Assembly: GCA_964501335.1 (NCBI GenBank)
Contig: CAZCTC010000027.1
Span: 29,400-93,399, forward strand
Direction: 5' to 3'
DNA: 64,000 bases
DNA from: CAZCTC01 sp964501335
Lineage (GTDB): Bacteria > Chloroflexota > Anaerolineae > B4-G1 > SLSP01
Part shown: piece by piece, positions 10,201 to 18,844 of the stretch
Layout: each line of letters opens with the position of its first letter
Numbering within the stretch: position 1 is the stretch's first letter
Position numbers and translations under genes: made by a program
Notes under the pieces: generated by a model
What the model saw: the letters and a program-made list of their open reading frames with translations, nothing else
The model's database searches: none
Told to the model about the DNA's origin: nothing

Positions 10201-12865
10201 CCCGCCGTGTCGGGGAGTGATCCACCGTTGGGCCGAATCTTTGCCGGCGACGGAGGACTTGACGGTTGAAGGGTTGGGGCAGGTGGAGCTGTTGACCGCA
10301 CTGAGTGGGGTTACGCTGGTGCAGGCCCTTTCTGAAGCCCGGTTGATTGCGACGCCGCGGCTCTGGCTGGTCACGGCCGGAGCGCAGGCGGTGGTGCCGT
10401 GGGATCGTCCCGTCGCTGCGGGGGCTCCATTGTGGGGGCTGGGCCGGGTGATGGCGAGTGAAGTCGGCGAACTGCGGACGGTTTTGATCGATTTGCCGGC
10501 GCAGGGGGAAGCTGAAGCGGCACTGTTCGAGGAGATCTGGGCCGGGCGGGCTGAGAACCAGGTGGCGCTGCGGGCGGGCATCCGTTATGTGGCGCGGTTG
10601 GCCCGTTACGATCCGGTCCGGGAAGCTCATGGAACGGCTCAGCCGGCGGTTTCCAGTGATGCGCCTTTCCGTCTGGAAGTCGAGACGCCCGGCGTGTTGG
10701 AAAGCCTGACGCCGCGGGCGGTGGCGCGGCCCAAACCGGGGCCCGGGCAGGTCGAGGTGGAAGTCCTGGCGGTGGGTTTGAACTTCAAGGACGTGATGCT
10801 GGCGCTGGGGATGCTGCCGCCGTTGCCCGATGGTTCGATTCCGTTGGGGCTGGAGTGCGCCGGGCGGATCAGCGCGGTAGGCCCGGATGTGAAGCGGGTA
10901 AAGGTGGGCGATGAGGTGCTGGTCGGCGGCGACCGTTGCTTCTCGCGTTATGTGATTACTTCTCAGCATCTGGTCGGTTTGAAGCCGGCGGGGCTGAGTT
11001 TCGAGGCGGCCTCGACCTTGCTGGTGGCCTTTGCGACGACCCACTATGCGATGAATCGGTTGGGGCGGTTGCAGAAGGGTGAACGCATTCTGATCCATAC
11101 GGCTTCGGGCGCGGTGGGCCAGGCGGCGATCCAGCTGGCGAAGCTGGCCGGCGCCGAAATCTATGCGACGGCCGGGACGCCGGAAAAACGGGCTTTTGTG
11201 CGCGATGTTCTGGGGGTTTCCCATGTGTTGGATTCCCGGACATTGGACTTTGCTGAGGAAATTCGGGAACTGACGAATGGCGAAGGGGTGGATGTGGTGT
11301 TGAACACGCTGGGCGGCGCGGCGATCTCCCGCAGCCTGGAATTGCTCAAACCCTACGGCCGGTTCCTGGAACTGGGCAAGCGCGATATTGTGATGAACAG
11401 CCCGCTGCGGATGGGAGCTTTGGAGCGCAACATCTCCTATTTCGTGGTGGATTTGAATCAGATGATGCGGGATCGCCCGGAGATGGTGGGCGAGATGATC
11501 GATCGTGAAATCCTGCCGCTCTTTGCGGACGGCCGGTTGCAGCCGTTGGAGTTTGAATCCTTCCCGGTGTCTCGGGCAGCCGAAGCCTTCCACCGGATGG
11601 CGAAGGCTCAGCATATCGGCAAGCTGGTGGTGACTTTCCACGAGTTGCCGGCCATGGTGGCGCCGGCGCGGGTGGCCCGGGTGACGGTACAGCCGGATGC
11701 GACCTACCTGATCACCGGTGGTTTGGGCGGTCTGGGCTATACCGTGGCGGAATGGCTGGTGCGGCGCGGAGCGCGCCATCTGGTGTTGACCAGTCGCCGC
11801 AGCCGGTCCGAGTTGAGCGGCAATGCTGCCGATCAACTGGCCGCGCTCGAGGCTATGGGGGTGGAGGTGCGGGTGGCGCGCAACGATGTGACCCGCGCGG
11901 AAGAGGTCCAATCCCTGATGGCCGAGATTGCGCAGACGATGCCGCCGTTGCGGGGGGTGATCCATTCGGCGGGTGTGCTTGACGACGGTCTGCTGGTGCG
12001 GATGAGTCGGGCTCAGCTGGAAAAGGTGTTGGCGCCTAAGGTGCGGGGAGCCTGGAACCTCCATGCTTACAGCCGGGAGGCGGAACTGGATTTCTTTGTG
12101 CTCTTCTCGTCGCTGGCGGCGATCCTGGGGCCGCAGGGGCAGGCCAACTATGCCGCCGGGAATGCCTTTATGGATGCCCTGGCCCAGTGGCGGCGGGCGG
12201 CGGGGCTGCCCGGTCTGAGCCTGAACTGGGGGCCATGGGCCGAGGTCGGCATGGCGGCGCGCCAGGGCCTGGGGGCGCAGCATGCGGCGGGCGGGGTGTT
12301 GGCGATCGAGCCGGCGGCAGGGCTGCTTTCGTTGGAGCAACTGATCGACGCGGCGATCCCGCAGGCGGCGGTGGCGGCGATGGAATGGCCGCAGATGCGC
12401 AGTGTCTATCCCGCGGGCAAGGAACCGCCCTTCCTGGCTGATCTGCTGGCTGCGGAAGGGGCGGCGGGCGCGGCCGAGGCGAGCCAATCCGATTTTGTGA
12501 CGGGCGTGTTGACGCCGGCGGCACCGGATAAGCGGCGCGGCCTGTTGGAAAGTTATTTGCAAGAACTGGCGGCGGGCGTGCTGCATCTCGAGCGCAACCG
12601 CCTGAATATTCACCAGCCGTTGAGCGCTCTGGGGATCGATTCGATCATGGCCGTGGAGTTGAAGGCCAAGGTTGAGAAGAACCTGGGCGGGGTGACGGTT
12701 TCGATTGCGGATCTTTTGCGCGGGTTGAGTGTGGCCGATCTGGCCGAGCGGTTTATGCCGCAGCTTTCTCTGGAAACCGAGGATGCGGAGTTGACGGAGT
12801 TGCTGGCCGAGGCCGACGATCTTTCGGACGAAGAACTTTCAGCTTTACTGGATGGGGCAAAGTAA
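4295..12865 (+). CDS. Hybrid FAAL / type I polyketide synthase: FAAL-ACP-KS-AT-DH-ER-KR-ACP
   Basis: 2856 aa loading plus first extension module. A fatty-acyl-AMP ligase domain (about 25-585; YTSGSTGEPKGVM near 178, LPLFHDLGL, YPSYGMAEGT) would activate a free acid and pass it to ACP1 (Ser632 in GMGSLES). KS about 688-1110 (DTACSGS, Cys859; EAHGTGT; NIGHAE), AT about 1214-1500 (GQSLGE, Ser1306; IAFHS substrate motif, closer to malonyl than methylmalonyl types), DH about 1580-1850 (HLVRGMVVMP, His1615; Asp1789), ER about 2120-2440 (GAVGQAAIQLA), KR about 2465-2700 (GGLGGLG; Tyr2619; LDD of B-type ketoreductases) and ACP2 (Ser2783 in GIDSIMA). All catalytic residues seem present, so a fully reduced C2 extension is expected. 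The acidic tail SDEELSALLDGAK looks like a docking end. ATG 4295 has GGGGAG six bases upstream; the stop abuts the next GTG. Confidence 0.95.
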   Translation: MSSREHSSESQFNSLVELLSWRATQQPDQKAFIFLSDSSDSPEASLTYGELHSAAQRIAALILDAGGQGQNVLLCQDPGLDYVAAFFGCLYAGAVAVPAYPPDWARPQRTMPRLRAIIENADARLVLTQESLRSRVAVLFDREPALQGVQLRSSDIPSTSHVLPAEVTADNLAFLMYTSGSTGEPKGVMVTHGNVLHNLSHFRGFDTRPCRTIVSWLPLFHDLGLLLGVLHPVYQGVPAVLMAPATFVRRPYRWLAAVSDYHATTTGGPNFAYELCLKEIKPEERARLDLSSWNMALNGAEPVRAETLARFAEVFGPCGYRPETAYPSYGMAEGTATVTGGTTLTAPVTLRLQRRALEQRQVLESESIDDSALILVGCGKTLPEQEVRIVDPELMQECPPDGIGEIWVSGPSVAQGYWRRPDDTADSFGGRLAAFPNRTFLRTGDLGFLRQDELFIAGRLKDVVIIRGVNHYPEDLEHTIGQCHPALRPGGGAVFSVDVAGSERLVVIHEIYVEVAGELDAVFGRIRQSIAELHDLEVYAIWLIKPGALLKTSSGKIRRKAVREAFLANSLPVISEWRAAITQPVHSLLEASTVPAEASIREWLVQYFARRQGMSATDVAVDQPFARYGMGSLESLTLVHDLEQWLQRSLAPTLAWDYPTIDSLARYLADQAGVVAPTPEVAVVKEDESVAIVGMSCRFPGGANSPEELWEFLVAGGDAVKEIGLDRWDVDTYYHPQHNAPGKMITRWGAHLENLDLFDAAFFGISPREAAQLDPRQRLVLEGAWEALEDAGIPVDRLSGTQGAVFMAVLQDDYGERVFDDYSIINAYSGSGTANTPVANRISYFLDLHGPSAAIDTACSGSLVAIHMACQSLLTHESSLALAGGVNIILEPDSDIFLSQAGIISPDGRCKTFDRRANGIARAEGMGILVLKRLSQAQADGDRIYAVIRGSAVNHCGRSNGLMAPSGPAQELVVRTAQERAGIRPHEVQYLEAHGTGTALGDPIEVNALGNILTPDYPAGNYCALGSIKTNIGHAEAAAGVAGLIKVVMSMQHGLIPPNLHFREANPLIPFDKLPLVVQQTLGPWPRPDAPLIAGVSGFGFSGTNAHVVLEAASRSTSSPARRGTWVVPLSAKTPEALLERAAQTAAFLRKDPGASLYDVGYTAAVRRNHLDCRLAAIGSTRTEIADALDAFAKQEAHPALRQGMRSLVREPKRVFVFSGQGTQWLGMGRELSAHEPVFRATLDVCDRILRELAGWSLLDELTADEAHSRLDDTTVAQPAIFAMQVALAALWRSWGLTPDAIVGQSLGEVAAAHVAGALTLEDALKVVYHRSRLMKRVEGQGLTAVIGLPMDQARLVIMAFSDVMAVAGSSSPTSSVISGAPDAVQRIVTMLDKQGTFARLVQGVTIAFHSPQMDPLVGELVESLAGIKPRPAVIPLFSTVLGTLVDGAELNAAYWGRNLRDPFVFSDVLRQLAQSDYDTYLEVSPHPVLGGPITQGLAAVNKHGLVLASLKRNEGEQMMLLQTLGTLYTLGHPVNWSRLYAHRGQVVKLPTYPWQREHYWLDQIGWTALADQISRRRGSGHPLLGEHLESPVAPWQHFWGTHLEAHSISYLTDHLVRGMVVMPGAVYLEMAQAAAQQAFGEGPYRVSRMEFKQALYLPEKEPQRVQIVLTPEMPGEASFQVFSTSQLDPSSDEVWTEHVSAMIRSTKDEVRRELLVLDLEEVRRRCKELIPGKAHFQAMEKRGLSYGPAFQGIQEVWRRDGEALGRLKLPELLENGKDVYQVHPVLLDAGFQVVALTLPMEGEADDATFLPAGVGELRIYRQAPTQLWCWAQLKSDPVKEPDVRRADLVLVDNAGEVVAEIRGLRLQRAAAAKAQTDVTRWFYEVHWQPQVAAPVDAGARRQPGSWLIFTTQEKDPLAMALVQHGERCIQVHPGDAYRVSADGLDYWIDPAMRADYDRLLKAALTMDRPPCRGVIHRWAESLPATEDLTVEGLGQVELLTALSGVTLVQALSEARLIATPRLWLVTAGAQAVVPWDRPVAAGAPLWGLGRVMASEVGELRTVLIDLPAQGEAEAALFEEIWAGRAENQVALRAGIRYVARLARYDPVREAHGTAQPAVSSDAPFRLEVETPGVLESLTPRAVARPKPGPGQVEVEVLAVGLNFKDVMLALGMLPPLPDGSIPLGLECAGRISAVGPDVKRVKVGDEVLVGGDRCFSRYVITSQHLVGLKPAGLSFEAASTLLVAFATTHYAMNRLGRLQKGERILIHTASGAVGQAAIQLAKLAGAEIYATAGTPEKRAFVRDVLGVSHVLDSRTLDFAEEIRELTNGEGVDVVLNTLGGAAISRSLELLKPYGRFLELGKRDIVMNSPLRMGALERNISYFVVDLNQMMRDRPEMVGEMIDREILPLFADGRLQPLEFESFPVSRAAEAFHRMAKAQHIGKLVVTFHELPAMVAPARVARVTVQPDATYLITGGLGGLGYTVAEWLVRRGARHLVLTSRRSRSELSGNAADQLAALEAMGVEVRVARNDVTRAEEVQSLMAEIAQTMPPLRGVIHSAGVLDDGLLVRMSRAQLEKVLAPKVRGAWNLHAYSREAELDFFVLFSSLAAILGPQGQANYAAGNAFMDALAQWRRAAGLPGLSLNWGPWAEVGMAARQGLGAQHAAGGVLAIEPAAGLLSLEQLIDAAIPQAAVAAMEWPQMRSVYPAGKEPPFLADLLAAEGAAGAAEASQSDFVTGVLTPAAPDKRRGLLESYLQELAAGVLHLERNRLNIHQPLSALGIDSIMAVELKAKVEKNLGGVTVSIADLLRGLSVADLAERFMPQLSLETEDAELTELLAEADDLSDEELSALLDGAK

Positions 12866-15800
12866 GTGAGCAGTTTAGAGGAACGCATTGCAGCATTGTC
12901 ACCGGAGAAGCGGGAAGCTTTTCTGCGGCAGCTTCAGAAAAAACGAGAGGAAGCGCGCCGGCAGATTCGTCCGCAGCCGCGAGAGGGGCAGCTTTTCCCG
13001 CTGTCGTTCGCTCAGGAACGGATGTGGTTTCTCTATCAATTAGATCCGAACAGCCCGCAGTATAACGTCTCGATTACAATGTGCCTTTCGGGGCGGCTGG
13101 ATGTGGCCTGTCTGGCACAGAGTTTGAGCGTGTTGGCGCAGCGGCATGAGGCTTTCCGGACGACCTTTCGATTGGAAGGGGAGCATCCGGTGCAGCTCAT
13201 TGCACCGACGGGCAGCCTGGCTCTGGGCGTGACCGATCTGCAGGGGCAGGCCGATCCTCAAGAGTTGTTTTATGGGCTGGCCAATGAACATCTGATCCGG
13301 CCTTTTGATCTGGAACATGGGCCGGTGGCCCGGGCCCAGCTTTTTTTGCTGGCTGATCAAGAGGCCCGGCTGCTTCTGGTGATGCACCACATCGTCTCGG
13401 ACGGCTGGTCGTTGGGGGTCCTGGCCCAGGAACTGGGCGTGGTCTATCGGGCGCTGGCGGCCGGGCAGCCGGTCCAGCTGCCGGAGTTGACCGTGCAATG
13501 TGCTGATTTTGCCATCTGGCAGCGGGAGTGGTTGCAGGGGGAAACCCTGGAGAAGCTGGCCGGGTACTGGCAAGACCAGTTGCGTGGCGCTCCGCAAATT
13601 TTGGAATTACCTGCAACGCGAACGCGCCCTCCGGAACAGAGTTTCCGGGGGGCGCGTCTCGCTTTTCGGCTCGATGAGCCGCTTTATCTTTCCTTGAAGG
13701 CGTTGGCCCGGGCTGAGGGCGTGACGCTCTTTATGGTGCTCTTTGCCGGGGTGGCCGCTTACCTTTCCCGATTGACGGGGATGCGGGATATTGTGTTGGG
13801 GACGCCGATTACCAACCGGACCCATCCAGAAACGGTGGGTCTGGTCGGGGTTTTCGTCAATACGTTGGCGCTGCGGGTCAATCTGGGTGGCCAGCCGAGC
13901 GTGCGGGAGTTGTTGCAGCGGGTGCGGCAGACGGCGCTCGACGGTTATGCGCACGAGGAGATGCCTTTTTCCCGGTTGGTGGATCTGATGCGGTTGGACC
14001 GTTCGTTGAGCCATTCGCCGCTTTTCCAGATTTCTTTTGGTTTGCAGGAGAATCCTCTGGAGGAGATTGCGCTGCCGGAGCTGAAGGTCGAACTATTGGA
14101 GATCCGGGACCGGCTGCGGTCCGAGCATCTGCCGACGGTATCCACCGGCATGACGATGTTCGATCTGACCTTCCATCTTTCGGAGATTCCGGGGGAGCTG
14201 GGGGGCTGGATCGAATACAGCACGGACCTTTTCGATGCGGGCGAGGTTTCCCGGCTGGCGGCGCAATACAAGACGGTGCTGGCCGCCATGGCGGCCGATC
14301 CGGAGCGCAGTGTGATCGATCTGCCGTTGCTTTCCGCGGCCGATCGGCAGTTGATGTTGAAAGATTGGAATGCGACGGATGAGTCGTTGCCGCCGGAGTT
14401 GACTTTGCAGCAGCTCTTTGAAGCGCAGGTGCGGGCGACGCCGGAACGGTTGGCGGTACGCGAGGTTCCCGATTTCTACGAGGCGCCGATCGAGTTGACT
14501 TATCGCGAACTGAATGCCCGGGCGAATCAACTGGCCCGTTATCTGCGCCGATCGGGCGTGGGGCCGGATTGTCTGGTGGGGATCTGCGCGGAGCGGTCGG
14601 CGGCGATGATTGTGGCCGTGTTGGGGGTATTGAAGGCCGGCGGGGCCTATGTGCCGCTGGCACCGGAATATCCCCGGGATCGGCTGGCCTATATGGCCCT
14701 GGATGCGAAGGTCTCTGTGCTGCTGACGCAGGGGGCGCTGGCAGATCATTTGCCGCCGTTGGATGTATTGCGGATCTGTCTGGATTGCGATTGGCCTGAG
14801 ATTGCGCAGGAATCGACCGACGATCTGGAAAATCTGACGTTGCCGGAGCATCTGGCCTATGTGATTTATACATCGGGATCGACCGGGCGGCCCAAAGGGG
14901 TGCTGGTGGCGCATCGCAGCATCACCAATCTGACCCTGGCGCAGATCCGCGATTTTGCCCTCGATCCCGGTTGTCGGGTATTGCAGTTTGCGGCTTTCAG
15001 TTTCGATGCGGCCGTTTCGGAGATCTTTACGACGCTGGCGAGTGGGGCTTTACTGGTGCTGGCGCCGACCCGGGCCTTACTGGGGGAAGATTTTACGCAA
15101 TTGTTGCGCCGGGAGGGGATCACCACAGTGACGCTGCCGCCGTCGATGTCGATGTTGTGCGACAGCCGGCAATTGCCGGCGTTGCAGACGCTCATTTCGG
15201 CGGGGGAGGCCTGTCGCTGGGAGCTGGTGGATCGTTGGGCGAAGGGGCGGCGGCTTTTGAATTTTTACGGGCCGACGGAAGCGACGGTGGGGGCCTGCCA
15301 TGCCCTGGTGGAAGGGCGAATGTGGGGGCCGGCGACAGTGCCGATCGGTCGGCCGATTGAGAATGTGCAGCTTTATGTGGTCGATTCGCGGATGAATCCG
15401 GTGCCGGTAGGGATGCCGGGGGAATTGCTCATCGGGGGGATGGGGCTGGCGCGGGGGTATCTGGGCCGCCCTGAATTGACGGCTGAGAAATTTGTCCCCG
15501 ATCCCTTTGGGAGCGAGCGGGGCGGTCGCCTCTATCGTACCGGCGATCTGGTGCGCTACTGGCCCGATGGGATGCTGGAATTTGTCGGCCGGATCGACAA
15601 TCAGGTGAAACTGCGCGGCTTCCGGATCGAACTGGGAGAGATTGAGGCGGTCCTGGATCGGCATCCGGCGGTGCGGGAATGTGCGGTCGGGGTGCGGGAG
15701 TTTGAAGGTTTAAAGCAGCTGGTGGCCTATTTCATCCCCGAAGGGGAGATGCCCGATCTGGTCTCGCTGCGGCAATATTTGCTGGAGCGGTTGCCGGAGT

Positions 15801-17584
15801 ATATGGCTCCGGCGATCTTTGTGCCGGTGGAATTCTGGCCTCTGACGCCGAACGGGAAGGTGGATCGGGCGGCCCTGCCGTTGCCGGATACCATGCGGTT
15901 GACCGGGGATCATATTTTTGTGGCGTCTCGGAATGGGGTTGAAGAGACCCTGGCGCAAATCTGGGCCGAATTGCTGCGGATGGAGCGGATCGGGATTTAC
16001 GATAACTTCTTTGAGCTGGGCGGCGATTCCATTTTGAGCATTCAAATGGTGGCCCGGGCGGCGCAGGCCGGGGTGCGGTTGAATCCCCGGCAGATTTTTC
16101 AGTATCAGACGATCGCCGAACTGGCGGCGGTGGCCAATACGGCGCCGGTTTTGCAGGCCGAGCAATCGGCTATCAGCGGGCCGGTGGTGTTGACGCCGAT
16201 CCAGCGTTGGTTCTTTGAGCAGACGTGGGCCGCGCCGCAGCATTGGAATCAGGCGGTGATGGTGCGGCCGCCGGAACGGCTGGAGGTGGCGGCGTTGCGG
16301 CGGGCGGTGGCGGCGTTGTTGGACCATCACGATGCGCTGCGGATGCGTTATGCGCAGCATGAGGATGGGCATTGGGAACAGATCGGACTGCCGCCGGAGC
16401 CGATCACACCGGTGAGTGTGGTGGATTGGGCGGATCAGGACGAGACGCTGTTGGCGACGGCGGCGGCGGAAACGCAGGCCAGTCTGGATCTGGCGGCCGG
16501 GCCGTTGTTGCGAGTAGTCTATTTCGACGGCGGGGTGGAGAAGGCCGGACGGTTGCTTTTTGTGGCGCACCATCTGATCGTCGACGGTGTTTCCTGGCGG
16601 ATTTTGCTGGGGGATTTCCGCACGGCTTATGAACAGACGCGGCAGGGGGGAGAGATCCGATTACCGGCCAAGACGACCTCGTTCAAGCAGTGGGCGGAGC
16701 GGTTGCAGGTCTATGCGCGGACGGAGATCGATCCGATGGAGGCCGATTACTGGGATGCTCTGACCTGCGAGTGTTTCACCCCGGCGCGGTTGGATTTTGC
16801 CGGCGGGTTGGACGCGAATACGGAGGCGACCGAACGTACCGTAGAGCTGGCGTTGGAGGTCGAGGAGACGCGGGCGCTGTTGCAGGATGTGCCGCCGGTT
16901 TACAATACCCAGATCAACGATGTGCTGTTGACGGCGCTGGTGCAGAGCTGGGAGGAATGGACGGGCGATAGTGCGTTGATTGTCGATTTGGAAGGCCATG
17001 GGCGGGAGCCGCTTTTCGATGAGGTTGATCTCTCGCGGACGGTGGGGTGGTTCACGGCGGCTTTCCCGGTGGGGTTGAATCTCGGGGGGGGGAAAGGGCC
17101 GGGCGAGGCATTGAAGCAGATCAAAGATCAGCTGCGGGCGATTCCGGGGCATGGGTTGAGTTACGGCATTCTGCGTTATCTGCGCCGGGAGAGCCTGCGG
17201 CCGGGATTGTGGGCGGAATTGCCTCCGGCGTCGATCGGGTTCAACTATCTGGGGCAGATCGAGGCCGATCCGGAATGGCCGCTGGCTGCGGAATCCTGCG
17301 GCCCGCTGCGGAGCCCGGAAACCCGGCGGCCCCATTCTCTGGAACTGGAGGCCCGGACGGTCGACGGGCGGTTGTGGATAATCTGGCGTTATAGCGAGCG
17401 ATTACATCGGCGTGAGACGATGGCGGATCTGGCGGCGCGGTATTTGGGGCATTTGCGGGAGTTGATTGCGCATTGTCAGAATCCGGGCGTGGGCGGTTAT
17501 ACGCCGTCGGATTTCCCCGAGGCGGAGTTGAGTCAAGACGGGTTGGATCGGGTGCTGGCTGAACTGGAAGGTTTGTTCGATTGA
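12866..17584 (+). CDS. Non-ribosomal peptide synthetase, C-A-PCP-E (first peptide module)
   Basis: 1572 aa, GTG start directly after the PKS stop codon (translational coupling). The N-terminal stretch SSLEERIAALSPEKREAFLR is charged and probably a docking segment. C domain about 45-480 with HHIVSDGWS (His174/His175) and LSFAQERMWFL, the type that accepts an L or acyl donor. A domain about 511-1010 (YTSGSTGRPKG near 670); by-eye pocket residues DASTIAFVG, similar to codes of aromatic-residue domains but not exact. PCP Ser1055 in LGGDSILS. E domain about 1105-1545 with HHLIVDG (His1235/His1236), so the residue should be turned to D. The C-terminus carries YTPSDFPEAELSQDGLD, a donor communication (COM) sequence matching the N-terminus of the NRPS at 18845. 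The substrate is a guess; the domain order is secure. Confidence 0.95.
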   Translation: MSSLEERIAALSPEKREAFLRQLQKKREEARRQIRPQPREGQLFPLSFAQERMWFLYQLDPNSPQYNVSITMCLSGRLDVACLAQSLSVLAQRHEAFRTTFRLEGEHPVQLIAPTGSLALGVTDLQGQADPQELFYGLANEHLIRPFDLEHGPVARAQLFLLADQEARLLLVMHHIVSDGWSLGVLAQELGVVYRALAAGQPVQLPELTVQCADFAIWQREWLQGETLEKLAGYWQDQLRGAPQILELPATRTRPPEQSFRGARLAFRLDEPLYLSLKALARAEGVTLFMVLFAGVAAYLSRLTGMRDIVLGTPITNRTHPETVGLVGVFVNTLALRVNLGGQPSVRELLQRVRQTALDGYAHEEMPFSRLVDLMRLDRSLSHSPLFQISFGLQENPLEEIALPELKVELLEIRDRLRSEHLPTVSTGMTMFDLTFHLSEIPGELGGWIEYSTDLFDAGEVSRLAAQYKTVLAAMAADPERSVIDLPLLSAADRQLMLKDWNATDESLPPELTLQQLFEAQVRATPERLAVREVPDFYEAPIELTYRELNARANQLARYLRRSGVGPDCLVGICAERSAAMIVAVLGVLKAGGAYVPLAPEYPRDRLAYMALDAKVSVLLTQGALADHLPPLDVLRICLDCDWPEIAQESTDDLENLTLPEHLAYVIYTSGSTGRPKGVLVAHRSITNLTLAQIRDFALDPGCRVLQFAAFSFDAAVSEIFTTLASGALLVLAPTRALLGEDFTQLLRREGITTVTLPPSMSMLCDSRQLPALQTLISAGEACRWELVDRWAKGRRLLNFYGPTEATVGACHALVEGRMWGPATVPIGRPIENVQLYVVDSRMNPVPVGMPGELLIGGMGLARGYLGRPELTAEKFVPDPFGSERGGRLYRTGDLVRYWPDGMLEFVGRIDNQVKLRGFRIELGEIEAVLDRHPAVRECAVGVREFEGLKQLVAYFIPEGEMPDLVSLRQYLLERLPEYMAPAIFVPVEFWPLTPNGKVDRAALPLPDTMRLTGDHIFVASRNGVEETLAQIWAELLRMERIGIYDNFFELGGDSILSIQMVARAAQAGVRLNPRQIFQYQTIAELAAVANTAPVLQAEQSAISGPVVLTPIQRWFFEQTWAAPQHWNQAVMVRPPERLEVAALRRAVAALLDHHDALRMRYAQHEDGHWEQIGLPPEPITPVSVVDWADQDETLLATAAAETQASLDLAAGPLLRVVYFDGGVEKAGRLLFVAHHLIVDGVSWRILLGDFRTAYEQTRQGGEIRLPAKTTSFKQWAERLQVYARTEIDPMEADYWDALTCECFTPARLDFAGGLDANTEATERTVELALEVEETRALLQDVPPVYNTQINDVLLTALVQSWEEWTGDSALIVDLEGHGREPLFDEVDLSRTVGWFTAAFPVGLNLGGGKGPGEALKQIKDQLRAIPGHGLSYGILRYLRRESLRPGLWAELPPASIGFNYLGQIEADPEWPLAAESCGPLRSPETRRPHSLELEARTVDGRLWIIWRYSERLHRRETMADLAARYLGHLRELIAHCQNPGVGGYTPSDFPEAELSQDGLDRVLAELEGLFD

Positions 17585-17623
17585 GCCCGTCAGGGCTATA
17601 AAATTTTTACGCGGAAGGAGTCA

Positions 17624-18052
17624 ATGATGGGGATTGAATTGGGAAAGATCTGGTTGCCAGGATTGTACATCGGTTTTGCGCCGATCATCCTGACCTTTAT
17701 TTTGGGCACGATTTACAACATGTATCTGGGGATGCAGTCGCAGGGGAAGGGCGATCCTCAGGACCTGGGGGCCAAGACGGCGGCGTTTGTGAATTCCAAG
17801 CTCTTTACCGGGTTGACCTGGGCAGCGCTGGCGATCATGGCGTTCCTGCAGGTACGGGCGTTGAGCGGGGTAGTCACGGCGGGGACTCTGTTGGTGAACG
17901 GGCTGGTGGCGGCGGTTTTGGGGCTGGTGGTGAAGACCGTGGTGGAGGTAGTTTTCTGGAAGCATGACGATATGAAGAAGTACTGGACCCTGGCCGGGAT
18001 TCAGGCCGTGCTGGCGCTGGTCGCTGCCGCCCTCGGGGCCCTGTTGGGATAG
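17624..18052 (+). CDS. Small integral membrane protein, unknown function (paralogue 1)
   Basis: 142 aa with about four hydrophobic helices (roughly 10-33, 58-75, 80-103, 117-140) and a short polar loop YLGMQSQGKGDPQD after the first. AGGAG at 17616-17620 serves either the ATG at 17624 or, with better spacing, the ATG at 17627. It lies 39 bp after the first NRPS gene on the same strand and is followed by a related gene. I do not recognise the family. Its place between two NRPS genes suggests a role near the membrane in the same pathway (immunity, export or anchoring), but nothing in the sequence shows which. The next gene shares the Y-x-G-x-Q-x-x-G-x-G-D loop and helix layout, so the pair looks like an old duplication. 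Confidence 0.8.
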   Translation: MMGIELGKIWLPGLYIGFAPIILTFILGTIYNMYLGMQSQGKGDPQDLGAKTAAFVNSKLFTGLTWAALAIMAFLQVRALSGVVTAGTLLVNGLVAAVLGLVVKTVVEVVFWKHDDMKKYWTLAGIQAVLALVAAALGALLG

Positions 18053-18122
18053 TATTTTTCATGTTTTTGCGCGTCCCGAATGGGTGTGCAAAATATGAAA
18101 GAAGAAATTTAAGGAGGAAGAG

Positions 18123-18545
18123 ATGGATTTAAATAAGCTTAATTTGAAGGCTGTGGTCATCAGTGCCGTAACGTTGAGTGTGGTTCCTTATTTAATTGTT
18201 ATGCTGATGCAGTTTGTGCCTTCACTATATGTAGGAATTCAGACCCGTGGTAATGGAGATGCTGTGAACGCTGCCGCCATGGCCTTTTGGGGGTCCTGGT
18301 TTGCCCGGATCACTTTTTGGGCGGCATTCGGTGGATTGGGGTTCCTGCGGGGAAAAGCCATGCTTAAGGAAGCGCCCGGCGCTTCTTTGTTGAATGCCCT
18401 GGTCGGGGTAGGGATCGGTGCGGTGGCGAATCTGGTTTTGTTTTTGTGGGTTCTTATCGTAATGCAAGGGATTTGGCCTTTTATGGTTTGTATCGTTTTG
18501 GCTCTGGGCGGCGCCTATCTGGGCGTGACGATGGGGAAGAAGTAA
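18123..18545 (+). CDS. Small integral membrane protein, unknown function (paralogue 2)
   Basis: 140 aa, four predicted membrane helices, short charged tail GVTMGKK. Strong ribosome site AAGGAGGA (18111-18118), five bases before ATG 18123. The loop YVGIQTRGNGDAVN matches YLGMQSQGKGDPQD of the preceding gene, and the later region SLLNALVGVGIGAVANLVL matches TLLVNGLVAAVLGLVV there, so the two are divergent tandem paralogues. The 70-bp gap between them holds an imperfect hairpin (about 18060-18097). Unknown function; like its neighbour it is embedded in the assembly-line gene order. Confidence 0.8.
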   Translation: MDLNKLNLKAVVISAVTLSVVPYLIVMLMQFVPSLYVGIQTRGNGDAVNAAAMAFWGSWFARITFWAAFGGLGFLRGKAMLKEAPGASLLNALVGVGIGAVANLVLFLWVLIVMQGIWPFMVCIVLALGGAYLGVTMGKK

Positions 18546-18844
18546 CCGGCAGCTGAAAGCCTGGAAGATTGGAAGACCCTGTTTTCGCGCGCTTTTCGAA
18601 GTGGTAAACCACGAAAACACAAACAAAAAATTTCGACCTGTACGGTTAGCCTGGAAAACGTAGAGAAAAAAGTCCATCTTTTCGGCGGCTTTCTGAAGCC
18701 GCCGAAAAGATGAATAAAAATAACTCTCTCCCCCTGCTTCGCACAGCGCGTCGTTTTTTTTACCGGGAAAGCACTTGTTGCGGGGCGTATCTGGAACTCA
18801 TCCGACAACGGGCAGGAAGCACTGATTTCTAAAGGGAGTTGACC
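18546..18844. repeat. Intergenic repeat region with TCTG-loop hairpin (18675-18712) and conserved flank
   Basis: 299 bp without a gene. It contains a damaged hairpin (about 18580-18616), then a perfect 17-bp stem 18675-18691/18696-18712 with loop TCTG. The conserved flank of this family follows (actctctcc, ctgcttcgcacagcgcg, accgggaaagcac, tgttgcgggg; to about 18790). The forward orientation matches copies at 32228, 55380 and 61436. Confidence 0.75.

Noticed and set aside
9065..12613. Very long antisense open frame (1182 codons) opposite the PKS gene
   Set aside because: Product is rich in Arg, His, Gln and Pro with no domain; it is the expected shadow of a G/C-ending codon pattern on the other strand.
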